A DNA stretch of 64,000 bases from Tepidiforma sp. (GTDB taxonomy: Bacteria > Chloroflexota > Dehalococcoidia > Tepidiformales > Tepidiformaceae), in assembly GCF_026003995.1 (NCBI RefSeq), contig NZ_BPIG01000005.1:1-64000 (forward strand), read 5' to 3'. The position numbers and the translations under genes are program-made. Of the stretch, positions 51,561 through 61,641 are shown in pieces. Positions within the stretch are counted from its first letter, which is position 1, and each line of letters begins with the position of its first letter. Under the pieces are notes generated by a model. The model was not told the DNA's origin and searched no databases. It was given only the letters and a program-made list of their open reading frames with translations.

Positions 51561-51620
51561 CCCGTTCACGAACCGGCGCGTATGTTCCCACCCGCGACAT
51601 CCCCCGCGGAGCCCCTCCCG

Positions 51621-52712
51621 ATGGCCATCACGCCCGCCGACGACTTCCTCATCCACCAGACGCCCTACACCTTCGACCGCGTCGCCACCAGCGACCGCAA
51701 CTTCTACGACCGCTACTTCTTCAACGGCTACAGCCCGGACGGCGCCCTCTACTTCGGCGTCGCGATGGGCCAGTACCCGAACCTCGGCATCACCGACGCC
51801 GCCTTCAGCATCGTCGTCGACGGCCGCCAGCGCGTCGTCCGCGCCTCGAAGCGGCTCGGCCCGGACCGCATGGCCAGCGCCGTCGGCCCCATCGCCGTCG
51901 AGGTCGTCCGGCCCCTCCACGAACTCCGCGTCCGCGTCGAACCCAACGCCTACGGCATCGAAGCCGACCTCCGCTTCATCGCCCGCTCGCTCCCGGTCGA
52001 AGAGCCGCACTTCTTCCGCATGGCCGGCAACGTACCCGTCATGGACTACACGCGGATGACCCAGCACGGCGGCTGGTCCGGCACCATCCGCGTCGACGGC
52101 CGCGAATTCACCCTCGACGCCGCCAGCTGGTGGGGCTCGCGCGACCACTCGTGGGGCATCCGCACCGTCGGCGGCCGCGACCCCCGCGGCGCGCCGCCCC
52201 AGCAGGCGCCGCAATTCTTCTGGAACTGGGCCCCGCTCAACTTCCCCGACCTCTGCACCCTCTACACCGTCTCCGAGAACGCCGACGGCACCCGCTGGCA
52301 CCAGTCCGGCGTCATCCTCACCCCCTACCCCGATGCCACGATGACCGAGGCCGCCGTCGACTACCGGCTGACGTTCAAGTCCGGCACCCGCTGGCTCGAA
52401 TCCGCCGTCATCACCCTCACGCCCGGGCACGGCGAACCCCTCGAAATCACCTTCGAACCGCTCTACGCCTTCCTCATGAAAGGCCTCGGCTACGGCGAAC
52501 CGAAGTGGGGCCACGGCATGTGGGTCGGCGAAGACGTCGTCGACGGCACCGAATACGTCCTCAGCGAGGAGCAGCCCCTTCAGAACCTCCACGTCCAGCA
52601 GGTCTCCCGCGTCCGCGCCGGCAGCCGCGAAGGGCTCGGCGTCTTCGAAATCATCGTCTTCGGTCCGCACGCGCCGACCGGCTTCAAGGAGATGCTCGAC
52701 CCGGCGCCCTGA
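51621..52712 (+). CDS. Hypothetical AttH/CrtC-like (lipocalin-type) protein
   Basis: A 363-residue protein from ATG 51621. It is beta-rich with many aromatic residues, containing YYFFNGYSPDGALYFGVAM-like and WSGTIRVDGREFTL segments and the marker GSRDHSWGIR. The DHSWG pattern recalls AttH/CrtC-type hydratase-like proteins, but the match is weak. No signal peptide. Function unknown. Confidence 0.5.
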   Translation: MAITPADDFLIHQTPYTFDRVATSDRNFYDRYFFNGYSPDGALYFGVAMGQYPNLGITDAAFSIVVDGRQRVVRASKRLGPDRMASAVGPIAVEVVRPLHELRVRVEPNAYGIEADLRFIARSLPVEEPHFFRMAGNVPVMDYTRMTQHGGWSGTIRVDGREFTLDAASWWGSRDHSWGIRTVGGRDPRGAPPQQAPQFFWNWAPLNFPDLCTLYTVSENADGTRWHQSGVILTPYPDATMTEAAVDYRLTFKSGTRWLESAVITLTPGHGEPLEITFEPLYAFLMKGLGYGEPKWGHGMWVGEDVVDGTEYVLSEEQPLQNLHVQQVSRVRAGSREGLGVFEIIVFGPHAPTGFKEMLDPAP

Positions 52713-52759
52713 GCCCCCGGGCCGTGGACACCGCACCCGCCGCTTTCGACAATAGAGCC

Positions 52760-53107
52760 ATGCCGATCTACGAATTCCGCTGCGCCGACTGCAAGAAGGT
52801 GACCAACTACTTCACCCGGAAGATCGACACCGAGGTGCGGCCCCCCTGCGAACACTGCGGCAGCGCCAACACCTCCCGCATGATGTCGAAGTTCGGCCGC
52901 ACCTACACCCGGCAGGACATCCTCGAGAAGTACGGCGACCCCTCGAGCGGCCGCGGCGGCCCGGAGGACTACCGCGACCCGCGCCAGATCGGTACGTGGG
53001 TCGAAAAGAAATTCGAAGAGTACGGCATGGACCTCCCCGAAGAGGCCCGCACCATGATCGACGCCGCCCGCGAGGGCGAATTCCCCGAGCCCGTCAAAGA
53101 CCTGTGA
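52760..53107 (+). CDS. FmdB-type zinc-ribbon protein
   Basis: A 115-residue protein starting MPIYEFRCADCKKVTNYFTR, with a second pair in PCEHCGS, giving the CxxC...CxxC zinc ribbon of FmdB-family regulators. The C-terminal ~60 residues are charged and helical. Possibly a transcription or translation accessory. Its stop overlaps the next GTG (GTGA). Confidence 0.82.
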   Translation: MPIYEFRCADCKKVTNYFTRKIDTEVRPPCEHCGSANTSRMMSKFGRTYTRQDILEKYGDPSSGRGGPEDYRDPRQIGTWVEKKFEEYGMDLPEEARTMIDAAREGEFPEPVKDL

Positions 53108-53712
53108 GCGACACCGGCCCGCTCGAGCGCATCGTCCCCGAAATCCTCGAGCGGTTCGCCGCCAAGAATGCCGCCCGCGAACAGGCCCTCGCCGCCAGCC
53201 GCGTCATCATCCGCACGAGCGCCAACGCCATCCGCGCCGTCCACCGCGGCGAATTCGATGCCGCCCGGCGGCTCATCGCCGAGGCGCGCGCCACCCACGA
53301 GGCCGCCGTCCGCGCCCTCGAGGGCCACGCCGACATCTACCACGCCGGCTTCCTCCACGATGCCCAGAAGGAGTACGCCGAGGCGGTCACGACCTTCGAA
53401 CTCTGCTCCGGCGGCGCCATCCCCGGCCCGGCCGAGCTCGGCGTCGAAGACGCCGCCTACCTCAACGGCATCGGCGAAGCCGTCGGCGAACTCCGCCGCG
53501 TCATCCTCGACCGCCTGCGCGCCGGCTCCTTCGAGGGCTGCGAAGCCCTCCTCGCCGCCATGGACGACATCTACGGCGTCCTCGTCACCATCGACTACCC
53601 GGACGCCATGACCGGCGGCCTCCGCCGCACCACCGACCAGGTCCGCGGCATCCTCGAAAAGACCCGCGGCGACCTCACCCTCGCCATCCTCACCCGCCGC
53701 GCCGCGGGGTGA
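53104..53712 (+). CDS. Translin-like protein
   Basis: A 202-residue all-helical protein from GTG 53104, coupled to the FmdB-like gene. Features of translin/TRAX relatives are seen: RVIIRTSANAIRAVHRGEFD, ARATHEAAVRALEGHADI and VLVTIDYPDAMTGGLRRTTDQ. Archaeal and bacterial relatives bind nucleic acids; some are RNases. Catalytic acids were not assigned. Confidence 0.75.
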   Translation: MSDTGPLERIVPEILERFAAKNAAREQALAASRVIIRTSANAIRAVHRGEFDAARRLIAEARATHEAAVRALEGHADIYHAGFLHDAQKEYAEAVTTFELCSGGAIPGPAELGVEDAAYLNGIGEAVGELRRVILDRLRAGSFEGCEALLAAMDDIYGVLVTIDYPDAMTGGLRRTTDQVRGILEKTRGDLTLAILTRRAAG

Positions 53713-53721
53713 GCCCCGGCC

Positions 53722-54726
53722 TCACGCCGGCACGACCCGCCGGATGACCGCCTCCGTGAACGCCATCGTTCCCAGCGTCCCGCCGAGGTCACGCGTCTTC
53801 TCGCCCTCCGCGATCGTGTCGTGCACCGCATCCACCAGCTGCCGGCCGAGCGCGCCGTACCCGCAGAACTGCAGCAGGTAGCCGAACGCCTCGATCGCGC
53901 CCGAGGGGTTCGCGATGCCCTGCCCGGCGATGTCGGGCGCTGTCCCGCCGGCCGGGTCGAACACCCCGATGACCGGCTGGTGGCTCTTCGAAAACGCGTA
54001 CGAGGCGCTCGCCCCGAGCCCGATGGAGCCGATCAGCCCGTACACCATGTCGCTCAGGAAGTCGCCGTACTCGTTCGGGCAGACGATGACGTCGTACCGC
54101 TCCGGATTGATGATGAGCTTCGCGAGGAGCGCATCGAACAGCTCCCGCGTGTGGCGCACGTTCCGGTACTCGGTCGCCACCTCGGCCACCACCTCTTCGA
54201 ACAGCCCGTCGGTCGCCCGCTGGATCGTGTACTTGCTCGTCGAGGTGACCGCCTGCCGGTGCTGGTCGGCCAGGCGGAAGGCGAAATGGGCCGCGTGCTC
54301 CACCGGCGTCCGCTCCATCACCCGCACGCTCACCGCCGAGTAGTAGCCGATCCGCATGCCCGCGTCTTCGTACGTGCCGCCGGTGGCGATGCGCACCACG
54401 TGGAGGTCCACCTTGCCGGTGTAGTTGCGGCTCACGCCGGGGTAGCTGCGGCACGGCCGGTGGATGACGGCCAGCCCCAGCCGGTCGCGCAGCACCTGGT
54501 TCGGGCTCACCGTCTCGGTCACCGTGGGGTACTTCATCGCAGCGCCGAGCGCGCGGGTCGCCTCGATGCCCTCCTCCAGCGCAGCCGGCGAGGCCTCCCG
54601 CCGCTCGAGCGACCAGTCGACCGGCCGGAAGACGACCGGCGAGCCGAGCGCCTCGTTCACCGCGTGGATCGCCTGGCGCAGCTCCGCTGCGATGCCGTCG
54701 CCGTTCAGTTCAGCCACTTCGCGCAT
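53722..54726 (-). CDS. Isocitrate/isopropylmalate dehydrogenase family protein
   Basis: A 334-residue beta-decarboxylating dehydrogenase from ATG 54726. Motifs: LNGDGIAAELRQAI at the N-terminus, SYPGVSRNYTGKVDLHVVR in the substrate loop, VIVCPNEYGDFLSDMVYGL with metal Asp residues, and GGTAPDIAGQGIANPSGAI at the cofactor loop. Whether the substrate is isocitrate, isopropylmalate or homoisocitrate cannot be decided. No leu genes are nearby. Confidence 0.85.
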   Translation of the reverse strand: MREVAELNGDGIAAELRQAIHAVNEALGSPVVFRPVDWSLERREASPAALEEGIEATRALGAAMKYPTVTETVSPNQVLRDRLGLAVIHRPCRSYPGVSRNYTGKVDLHVVRIATGGTYEDAGMRIGYYSAVSVRVMERTPVEHAAHFAFRLADQHRQAVTSTSKYTIQRATDGLFEEVVAEVATEYRNVRHTRELFDALLAKLIINPERYDVIVCPNEYGDFLSDMVYGLIGSIGLGASASYAFSKSHQPVIGVFDPAGGTAPDIAGQGIANPSGAIEAFGYLLQFCGYGALGRQLVDAVHDTIAEGEKTRDLGGTLGTMAFTEAVIRRVVPA

Positions 54727-54898
54727 GTCTGAGAACCCTCCCCGGGCCAGTCTCCCCAGAGTGTGCACCCGAAACGGTCTACGGTGGACGAACGAAATTC
54801 CCCGTAACGTTCCCCGTTGGTAGGATTCGGCCGGCTTCCGTGCACCGGCGCGCACGTGTCGCGCCGCACAGCCGGACCACACTCTACCGGGGGACGAC

Positions 54899-56965
<2,067 letters not shown>

Positions 56966-57074
56966 GCGTTTCCGCGGTCCGGCCGCAGGGCATGAACGGC
57001 CGCCGGTTGAGCACCGGCGGCCGTTTTCTCTATTCTGCGGCCTCCGGGCAACCCGCCCGGGGAGTCCACCGCGC

Positions 57075-58976
57075 ATGCTGCTGGCCCAGGCCCTCGTCCC
57101 CATCGCCGTCGTCGTCGCCCTCGCCGCTGCCTTCGTGAGCCGCGCCGCCGCGCGCGATGCCGCCGCTCCCGCTCCGCCGCCGCGGGGCGGCAGCCTCGTC
57201 GAGCTCGCCATCCTGCTGCTGCCCGCCGGCCTGCTCGGGACGGCCGCGCTCGCCGTCTTCACCGGCGGCTACGCGGGCTCGCTCGAGCGCGCCGCGTGGG
57301 CCGGGGGCAGCTTCCTCGCCGGCTTTACCGCCGCGGCTGTCGCCGCGCTGCTCGCGCTCGCGCTCGACGCCGATGAGGGCCGCCCTGCCGCGGCCGGACC
57401 CCTCACCGGCGCCGCGCTGGCCTTCGGCGCCGCTGCCGGGGTGTTCGCCCTCGCTGCCGGCCCCGCCGGCGAAGGCCCGTGGGCCGCAGCGTCGCTCGCC
57501 GTCCCGGCGGCGGCCGGCGCCGGGCTCGCGGCGCTCGTCGCCGTCCTCGCCGGCCCCCGGGAGCCGGGCCGGCCGGCCGGGGCCGCCTGGGCGGCTGCCG
57601 CTCTGCCCGCCGCCGCCCTCGCCGGGCTCCTCGCCGGCGGCGAAGCGGCTGCCCTCGCCCGCGATGCCGCCTGGGCCGCGTTCCCGCTCGCCGTGCTCGC
57701 CTGCGCGCTCGCCGGCGCGGCGGTCGGCGTCATCCCCGGCACCGTCATGGCGGCTGCCGGCCGCCGGGCTGCCGGCCTTGCCGCTGCGTGGGTCGCGGCC
57801 GCCGTCACCGCGCTCGCGGCCGCCGGCGCGGCCGTCGTCCTCCTCCCCGGCGGCGAAGGGTGGGCTGCCGGCGCGGCCGCTGCCGGCGCGCTCGCGGGGC
57901 TCGCGCTCGCCCACCCGGGCGTCCTCCCGCGCGCGGCGTCCGCCGGCGTGCTGCTCGCGTGGGCATTCGCCGCCGCGGGGGCGCTCGCCGCGTGGCTCCT
58001 CGGCCGCGAACTGACCGCCGAAGGCTTCGGACCGGCTGCCGCCGGCGGCTACGGCCTCGCCCTCGCCGCGGCTGCGGCCCTCGGGCCCGCCATCGCCCGC
58101 GCCTCGCTCGTCCCGCTCGTCCCCGCCGCTGCGGCCGCGCCGGGGCCGGGGGAGGTCAGCATCACCCTCTGGGCCCGCCCCGGGGAGGGCGCCGGCCTCG
58201 CCCTCGAAGCCCGTCCCGCCGCACCGCCTGCCGCCCCTCCCGCTGCCGTCGCCGCGTTCGGCGCGGCGCTCCTCGCCGGGCTCGCGCTCGCGCTCGCCTT
58301 CGGCGCGCACGGCCGCCACGAACTCCTCCGCACCGCCGCATCCGACCCGGTCGCCTACGCCGAAGCCGTCCAGGCGCTCGGGCTCATCCCGCCCGGCGCG
58401 CCGGACCGCTACGCCCTCGCCAACGAGGTGCGCGCCCACCGCGAGACGCTCGACGACCTCCGCGCGGCCATCGGCGACGACGCCGACTTCGGCCCCGCCG
58501 ACATCCGCCTCCTCCTCGGCGCCGATGCCGCGTCCCGCGACGCGTTCGTCGCCTCGCGGCTCGCCGCCGGCGACCTCATCGAAGGCGAGGCTGCGGCCAT
58601 CCGGGCCGCGCGCTGGCCGCTCCCGTCGCTGCTCCCGCTTCCCGCGGCCAGCGCCGGCGGTGCGCTCGGCCTCCTGCTTGGCTTCGCCGCCCTCGCGGTC
58701 TCCGGCACCGTCCTCGAGCGCCGCCCCCGGCCGTGGCTCGCCTTCGCGGCCGCCCTCGCCGCGCCGGCCGTCCTCCTCGCCGCCGCGCCGGCGCTCCGCT
58801 TCTTCGGCCCCGGCCCGGCCGATGCCTACGCGCTGCTCGCAGCCTTCGCCCTCGCCGCCGGGCCCGGCGCGGGGCTGCTGGCCGGCCGTGCGAACGACCC
58901 CCGCGCGGCCGCGCTCGGCCCGGCCTTCGCCGCGCTCGCGCTCGCCCTCGTCGCCGGCGCCCTCGCCTCGACGTAG
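57075..58976 (+). CDS. Ala-rich polytopic membrane protein, unknown
   Basis: A 633-residue, very Ala/Leu/Gly-rich protein with roughly 15 hydrophobic segments, a cytosolic-like loop near 400-440 and a hydrophilic helical segment (HRETLDDLRAAIGDDADFGP). Length and span number resemble the pyrophosphatase just upstream, but none of its catalytic motifs is present. It could be a highly diverged paralogue, or unrelated. The composition makes weak matches unreliable. Confidence 0.6.
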   Translation: MLLAQALVPIAVVVALAAAFVSRAAARDAAAPAPPPRGGSLVELAILLLPAGLLGTAALAVFTGGYAGSLERAAWAGGSFLAGFTAAAVAALLALALDADEGRPAAAGPLTGAALAFGAAAGVFALAAGPAGEGPWAAASLAVPAAAGAGLAALVAVLAGPREPGRPAGAAWAAAALPAAALAGLLAGGEAAALARDAAWAAFPLAVLACALAGAAVGVIPGTVMAAAGRRAAGLAAAWVAAAVTALAAAGAAVVLLPGGEGWAAGAAAAGALAGLALAHPGVLPRAASAGVLLAWAFAAAGALAAWLLGRELTAEGFGPAAAGGYGLALAAAAALGPAIARASLVPLVPAAAAAPGPGEVSITLWARPGEGAGLALEARPAAPPAAPPAAVAAFGAALLAGLALALAFGAHGRHELLRTAASDPVAYAEAVQALGLIPPGAPDRYALANEVRAHRETLDDLRAAIGDDADFGPADIRLLLGADAASRDAFVASRLAAGDLIEGEAAAIRAARWPLPSLLPLPAASAGGALGLLLGFAALAVSGTVLERRPRPWLAFAAALAAPAVLLAAAPALRFFGPGPADAYALLAAFALAAGPGAGLLAGRANDPRAAALGPAFAALALALVAGALAST

Positions 58977-59002
58977 CCCGCTGCCGGGTGCATCCTGCCG
59001 TC

Positions 59003-59569
59003 ATGGACGAGCCCGCTCCCCCGAGTCCCTTCGAAGGCCGCCTCATCCGGCTCCGCGCCCGCGAGCCGCGCGACGCCGACCAGCTCCACCGCTGGTTCAA
59101 CGACCCGGAGGTCACCCGCTACCTCAGCCTCCGCTACCCCGTCTCCCACCGGACGGAGGAGGAGTTCCTCGCCGCCCACTCCCGGCCGGCCTACGCGAAC
59201 GCCAGCTTCGCCATCGAAGCCCTGCTCGACAGCCAGCTCATCGGCGGCGCCGACCTCCGCACGTCCAGCCCCGAGGACCGCTGCGCCGAACTCGGCATCG
59301 CCATCGGCGACCGCACCCGCTGGCACGGCGGCTACGGCACCGACGCCGTCGCGACCCTCTGCCGCTTCGGCTTCGAGATGATGAACCTCCACCGCATCGA
59401 GCTCTGGGTCTTCGCGGAGAACGAGCGCGCCATCCGCCTCTACGAGCGGCTCGGCTTCCAGCGTGAAGGCACCCGGCGGCAGGCGGTGTGGAAATACGGC
59501 CGCTGGCACGACCTCCACCTCATGGCGCTCCTCGAAGGCGAGCTGCGCGAACCTCCCGCCGGGGCGTAG
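59003..59569 (+). CDS. GNAT-family N-acetyltransferase (RimJ/RimL-like)
   Basis: A 188-residue protein: IRLRAREPRDADQLHRWFND at the start, then the acetyl-CoA loop region RWHGGYGTDAVATLCRFGFE, and NLHRIELWVFAENERAIRLY with YERLGFQREG. These are RimJ/RimL hallmarks. Likely acetylates an N-terminal amino group of a protein or a small amine. Substrate unknown. Confidence 0.87.
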   Translation: MDEPAPPSPFEGRLIRLRAREPRDADQLHRWFNDPEVTRYLSLRYPVSHRTEEEFLAAHSRPAYANASFAIEALLDSQLIGGADLRTSSPEDRCAELGIAIGDRTRWHGGYGTDAVATLCRFGFEMMNLHRIELWVFAENERAIRLYERLGFQREGTRRQAVWKYGRWHDLHLMALLEGELREPPAGA

Positions 59570-59620
59570 GGCGCTTCCCGGACCACCCGGTAAATTTGTG
59601 ACGAAAAGCGCAAAGACCTA

Positions 59621-59649
59621 TTGACAGCCCCCGGCGCATTGGGTAGCTT
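59621..59649 (+). promoter_or_regulatory. Sigma-70-like promoter upstream of the riboswitch
   Basis: TTGACA at 59621-59626, a 17-base spacer and TAGCTT at 59644-59649. Transcription would start near 59656, about 50 bases before the riboswitch aptamer. Confidence 0.65.
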
Positions 59650-59699
59650 GCGCCGAGTGAACGGCGTTCGTCGTCGTTCGCATGCGCGTTCGGTTCAGT

Positions 59700-59829
59700 G
59701 CACCACCTGCCTAGTGCGCCACAGCGGCGCAGCGGGGGACCCATCACCCCGGGGCGAACGCGGCCACCCGGCCGCCAGGGCGCCTTCCGCCCGAGCCCGT
59801 CAGCTAACCCCGTCGGCAGTCTGGAAGGC
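59700..59829 (+). promoter_or_regulatory. Cyclic di-AMP riboswitch (ydaO/yuaA class)
   Basis: The aptamer core is recognisable: P1-like CTGCC (59707-59711) pairing with GGCAG (59815-59819), GGGGGACCC (59734-59742), then GGGGCGAA, a GCGGCC/GGCCGC stem, GGGCGCCTTCCGCCC, and the near-invariant CCCGTCAGCTAACC followed by CGTCGGC and GGAAGG. The block order matches the known c-di-AMP aptamer. In known cases it turns genes off when c-di-AMP binds. Here it precedes a small zinc-ribbon gene. Confidence 0.93.
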
Positions 59830-59832
59830 CTG

Positions 59833-59865
59833 GCGAGCAGGTAGCTCGTTTCGAGGTCTTTTTTT
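59833..59865 (+). terminator. Riboswitch expression platform: alternative hairpin and T7 run
   Basis: CGAGC/GCTCG (59834-59848) can pair, but CTCG can also pair with CGAG (59845-59855) just before a T7 run at 59859-59865. The two are mutually exclusive, which fits an antiterminator/terminator switch. The short stems make this tentative. Confidence 0.5.
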
Positions 59866-59922
59866 CTGTCCTCGAAGGTCACCATAACGGCTCTTTATCG
59901 AAAGGAAGAGGAGGGAATCGTC

Positions 59923-60141
59923 ATGCCAGCTCTGCAGGAAGCACCGCCGAAGTCCTGCCCCAAGTGCCGCGGCTCCATCATCGTCGAGCGCGACTGGCAC
60001 GGCACCTACGGCAGCTGCATCATGTGCGGCTACGTCCACGAAGTGCTCACCAGCCCGCCCGTCGACCTCGCCGCCGAGGAAGCGGCCCTGCCCCAGCGCC
60101 AGCGCCGCCGCCAGCCCTCGCACGGCAAGCTCCGGCTCTGA
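59923..60141 (+). CDS. Small zinc-ribbon protein under c-di-AMP riboswitch control
   Basis: A 72-residue protein from ATG 59923 with GAGGAGGG upstream. A zinc ribbon (SCPKCRGSIIVERDWHGTYG, then SCIMCGYVHE) gives CxxC...CxxC at residues 12-35. A basic Arg/Gln tail (RQRRRQPSHGKLRL) follows. No catalytic domain; likely a nucleic-acid or protein adaptor. It is alone between the riboswitch and a strong terminator, so it is the sole target. Confidence 0.8.
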   Translation: MPALQEAPPKSCPKCRGSIIVERDWHGTYGSCIMCGYVHEVLTSPPVDLAAEEAALPQRQRRRQPSHGKLRL

Positions 60142-60169
60142 CCCGCAGCCGAACCAGCGCCCTGGAACC

Positions 60170-60202
60170 GGGACCCCCGCAACCGCGGGGGTCCCGCCTT
60201 TT
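60170..60202 (+). terminator. Intrinsic terminator after the zinc-ribbon gene
   Basis: An 11-bp perfect stem GGGACCCCCGC/GCGGGGGTCCC with loop AACC, followed by GCCTTTT. It lies 28 bases after the stop. Confidence 0.85.
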
Positions 60203-60256
60203 CGTCAGCACCGCCGCGCCCTAGAATTCGCGCTCCGGAGGTAGCAGAGCACACCC

Positions 60257-60544
60257 ATGCCGTACATTCGCCTGTCCATCATGAAGCCCCGCCGCGGCGA
60301 AGAAGCCCGCTGCGAAGAACTCCTGCGCAAACTCGATGCCGCCGCTGCCGCCCACGCCGGCTGCCAGGTCCACTACCTGATGCGTCCCCACGACGACAGC
60401 GGCGAAATCGCCCGCCTCGCCATCTACGATTCCGAAGAATCCGCCGAGCGCACCGCCAACGACACCCACATCATGGCCCTCCGCTCCGAAATCCATCTGC
60501 TCGTCGAGCCCGGCCACACCGAGCGCGCCTTCTTCACCATCTGA
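60257..60544 (+). CDS. ABM-like dimeric alpha-beta barrel protein, 95 aa
   Basis: A ferredoxin-like small protein: MPYIRLSIMKPRRGEEARCE at the start, a central CQVHYLMRPHDDSGEIARLA strand pair and NDTHIMALRSEIHLLVEPG near the end. It resembles antibiotic-biosynthesis-monooxygenase-type proteins. GGAGGTAG precedes the ATG. Function unknown. Confidence 0.65.
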   Translation: MPYIRLSIMKPRRGEEARCEELLRKLDAAAAAHAGCQVHYLMRPHDDSGEIARLAIYDSEESAERTANDTHIMALRSEIHLLVEPGHTERAFFTI

Positions 60545-60766
60545 TGCGGGCCGCGGCCCCCGCAGCGGGGCCGCGGGATTCCCCCGATCTCGCCGCGCGG
60601 CGCCCCTCACCACCGGGAGTTCGCCGCCGAGGATCAGGGTTTTCGCCAATACGCCCCCGCGAGGCAGCCCCTAGACTCCTCCCTGTCGCCGGGTTCCCCA
60701 CATGGGCAACCCCAACGGCACGGCACCTCCCCGCCGCCGCCGGAGACTACCTGAGGAGTTCGACCT

Positions 60767-61543
60767 GTGAACCAACTGCGCCCCCAGCCACGGACCTTCC
60801 CGGCCCGCCCGACGAACGGCCCGGCCCGCGCCGCAGCTCCCATCCGCATCCTCCTCGTCGATGACCACGCCGTCATCCGCCAGGCCCTCCGGATGCTCCT
60901 CGAGGCGCAGCCCGAACTCGAAGTCGTCGCCGACGTCGAAAACGGCCGCGAAGCCGTCCAGGCGGTCGAGCGCCTCCAGCCCGACGTCGTCCTCATGGAC
61001 GTCGTCATGCCCGGCCTCAACGGCCTCGAAGCCACCCGCCAAATCCGCCGCATCGCCCCCGCCACCCGCGTCGTCATGCTCAGCGGCTTCGTCGATGAAG
61101 ACCAGCTGCTCGATGCCATCCGCTCCGGCGCCTCCGGCTACATCATCAAGAAGTCCGACGTTTCCGAACTCGTCCTCGCCATCCAGACGGTCCACCGCGG
61201 CAACAGCTACTTCTCCAGCGCCCTCTCCGAAGGCTTCGACCTCGCCGAAGTCCTCTACCAGGCGAAGCGCTCCGACCAGCGCAACGGCATGGATACCCTC
61301 ACCAGCCGCGAGCGCGAAGTCCTCCAGCTCATCGCCGAGGGGTACACCAACCAGGGCATCGCCAACGAGCTCTACATTTCCGTCAAGACCGTCGAGGCCC
61401 ACAAGGCCCACATCATGGCCAAGCTCCACGCCCGCAACCGCACCGACCTCATCCGCTACGCCATCCGCAAGGGCATCGTCCGCCTCGAAAGCGTCGAAGA
61501 GGCCCAGTCGATGCTCGACGACGCGGAGGCCGCCGCCGGCTGA
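60767..61543 (+). CDS. NarL/FixJ-type response regulator
   Basis: A 258-residue protein from GTG 60767 with AGGAG upstream. An ~25-residue N-terminal extension precedes the receiver domain: acidic pocket LVDDH, phospho-acceptor D78 in VVLMDVVMPG and the lysine in YIIKKSD. The C-terminal LuxR-type HTH is TSREREVLQLIAEGYTNQGI, then VKTVEAHKAHIMAKL. No cognate kinase is adjacent. Confidence 0.92.
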   Translation: MNQLRPQPRTFPARPTNGPARAAAPIRILLVDDHAVIRQALRMLLEAQPELEVVADVENGREAVQAVERLQPDVVLMDVVMPGLNGLEATRQIRRIAPATRVVMLSGFVDEDQLLDAIRSGASGYIIKKSDVSELVLAIQTVHRGNSYFSSALSEGFDLAEVLYQAKRSDQRNGMDTLTSREREVLQLIAEGYTNQGIANELYISVKTVEAHKAHIMAKLHARNRTDLIRYAIRKGIVRLESVEEAQSMLDDAEAAAG

Positions 61544-61588
61544 GGCCCCGGCCGACTTCCGCGCACCACCTCCCCGCGAACGCACGAA

Positions 61589-61616
61589 CGAAGGGGTCCG
61601 AAACGGGACCCCTTCG
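61589..61616. terminator. Bidirectional terminator between convergent genes
   Basis: An 11-bp perfect stem CGAAGGGGTCC/GGACCCCTTCG with loop GAAACG, between the response-regulator stop and the VWA-gene stop. Confidence 0.8.
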
Positions 61617-61641
61617 CTGTCTCACCGTACGCCGCGGCGGC

